64,000 nt of DNA from Straminergon stramineum (lineage: Eukaryota > Streptophyta > Bryopsida > Hypnales > Calliergonaceae). The stretch lies in assembly GCA_963920665.1 (NCBI GenBank), contig OY987265.1, forward strand, positions 14,451,001 to 14,515,000. Reading direction: 5' to 3'. Positions 63,568-64,000 of the stretch are shown in pieces. Under the pieces are notes generated by a model. That model had not been told where the DNA came from and made no database searches. It was given only the letters and a program-made list of their open reading frames with translations. How positions within the stretch are numbered: position 1 is the first letter of the stretch; every line of letters begins with the position of its first letter. The position numbers and the translations under genes are program-made.

Positions 63568-63981
63568 AGGATGATCACCCATTTCCAATCACATAAGCAA
63601 TCCAGCCTATCCGTGGCATGGGAAAAGTTCAGGAAAGAATTTCCTCGTGTAGAGAAATAGATTTCAGGAGGATTTCATAATTTCCCAAATTTTTTCCCTT
63701 AACAAAGCAAAATTATCACCAATTTTTTTCATGAAGATTCTATTTGTCCCATTCTTAATATGTAGGCAAACCTATTTCCAACCATAGGATGGTTTCAAAA
63801 TCGATATAAGGCTTCCAATGTACAAGTTGTGATCCTCTAAGCTTTCAATGTACACCTCTGGACATTTTTGTTGTCCCCGGAGTCCTGCGATGCATGAGCT
63901 GTCACCTAGAATTCATCTGATCGGAAATGGAGCAGCCTAGACTACAAAAATGGGAGGCTGATCAGGAATGGGTGATCTCCT
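63568..63981 (-). mobile_element. 414-bp TIR element, copy 2 (inverted relative of 28169-28585)
   Basis: Left end AGGATGATCACCCATTTCC; right end, reverse-complemented, AGGAGATCACCCATTCC. It aligns over its full length with the reverse complement of 28169-28585 and is within 3 bp of the same length. Confidence 0.85.
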
Positions 63982-64000
63982 CTTCACTGCGTTTGGCGCA

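Noticed and set aside
63283..63588. 101-codon minus-strand frame with a hydrophobic segment
   Set aside because: No known motif, no splice partner found, and another frame overlaps it; not enough to call a gene.
1..64000. tRNA, rRNA, CRISPR arrays or bacterial-type operons
   Set aside because: No cloverleaf with tRNA box motifs, rRNA core or regular spacer array was seen by eye. A tRNA could be missed without a covariance-model scan.

Overview
This is nuclear DNA of a land plant. Three intron-rich genes encode recognisable plant proteins: an EF-hand lysophospholipid acyltransferase, a fascin-domain GH5 glycoside hydrolase, and a Golgi UDP-glucuronate 4-epimerase. An intron carries plant-type CCCTAAA repeats. 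A bryophyte or other non-seed plant is a reasonable guess, based on the intron-split epimerase gene and the DNA-transposon-rich spacers. The sequence does not settle the species.

Layout. 1-14 kb is AT-rich spacer packed with decayed DNA transposons, including a PIF/Harbinger relic (about 8.05-13.0 kb) that was later hit by a CACTA element and a Mutator-type MITE. 14.75-21.09 kb (minus) is an LPEAT2/LPCAT-like gene with about 15 exons and MITEs in two introns. 21.1-35.1 kb is spacer with more MITEs. 35.13-40.68 kb (plus) is an intact nine-exon GH5 beta-glucosidase/exo-glucanase-like gene. 40.7-50.6 kb is spacer. 50.59-53.16 kb (plus) is a two-exon gene for a 703-residue protein of unknown function, with twelve tandem copies of a 19-residue Q/F/Y-rich unit. 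56.07-58.55 kb (minus) is a three-exon glucuronate 4-epimerase gene. 58.6-64 kb is spacer ending in a MITE that pairs with one at 28.2 kb.

The four genes are independent transcription units; nothing suggests a cluster or operon. The GH5 enzyme and the epimerase both concern cell-wall carbohydrate, but this may be chance.

The most unusual feature is the spacer content. At least three families of short non-coding inverted-repeat elements begin with CC or CCC and sit between TTAA (once TTAT) tetranucleotides. That is the signature of piggyBac-like transposition, which is seldom reported in land plants. I saw no LTR retrotransposon coding sequence. All splice sites and element ends were read by eye.
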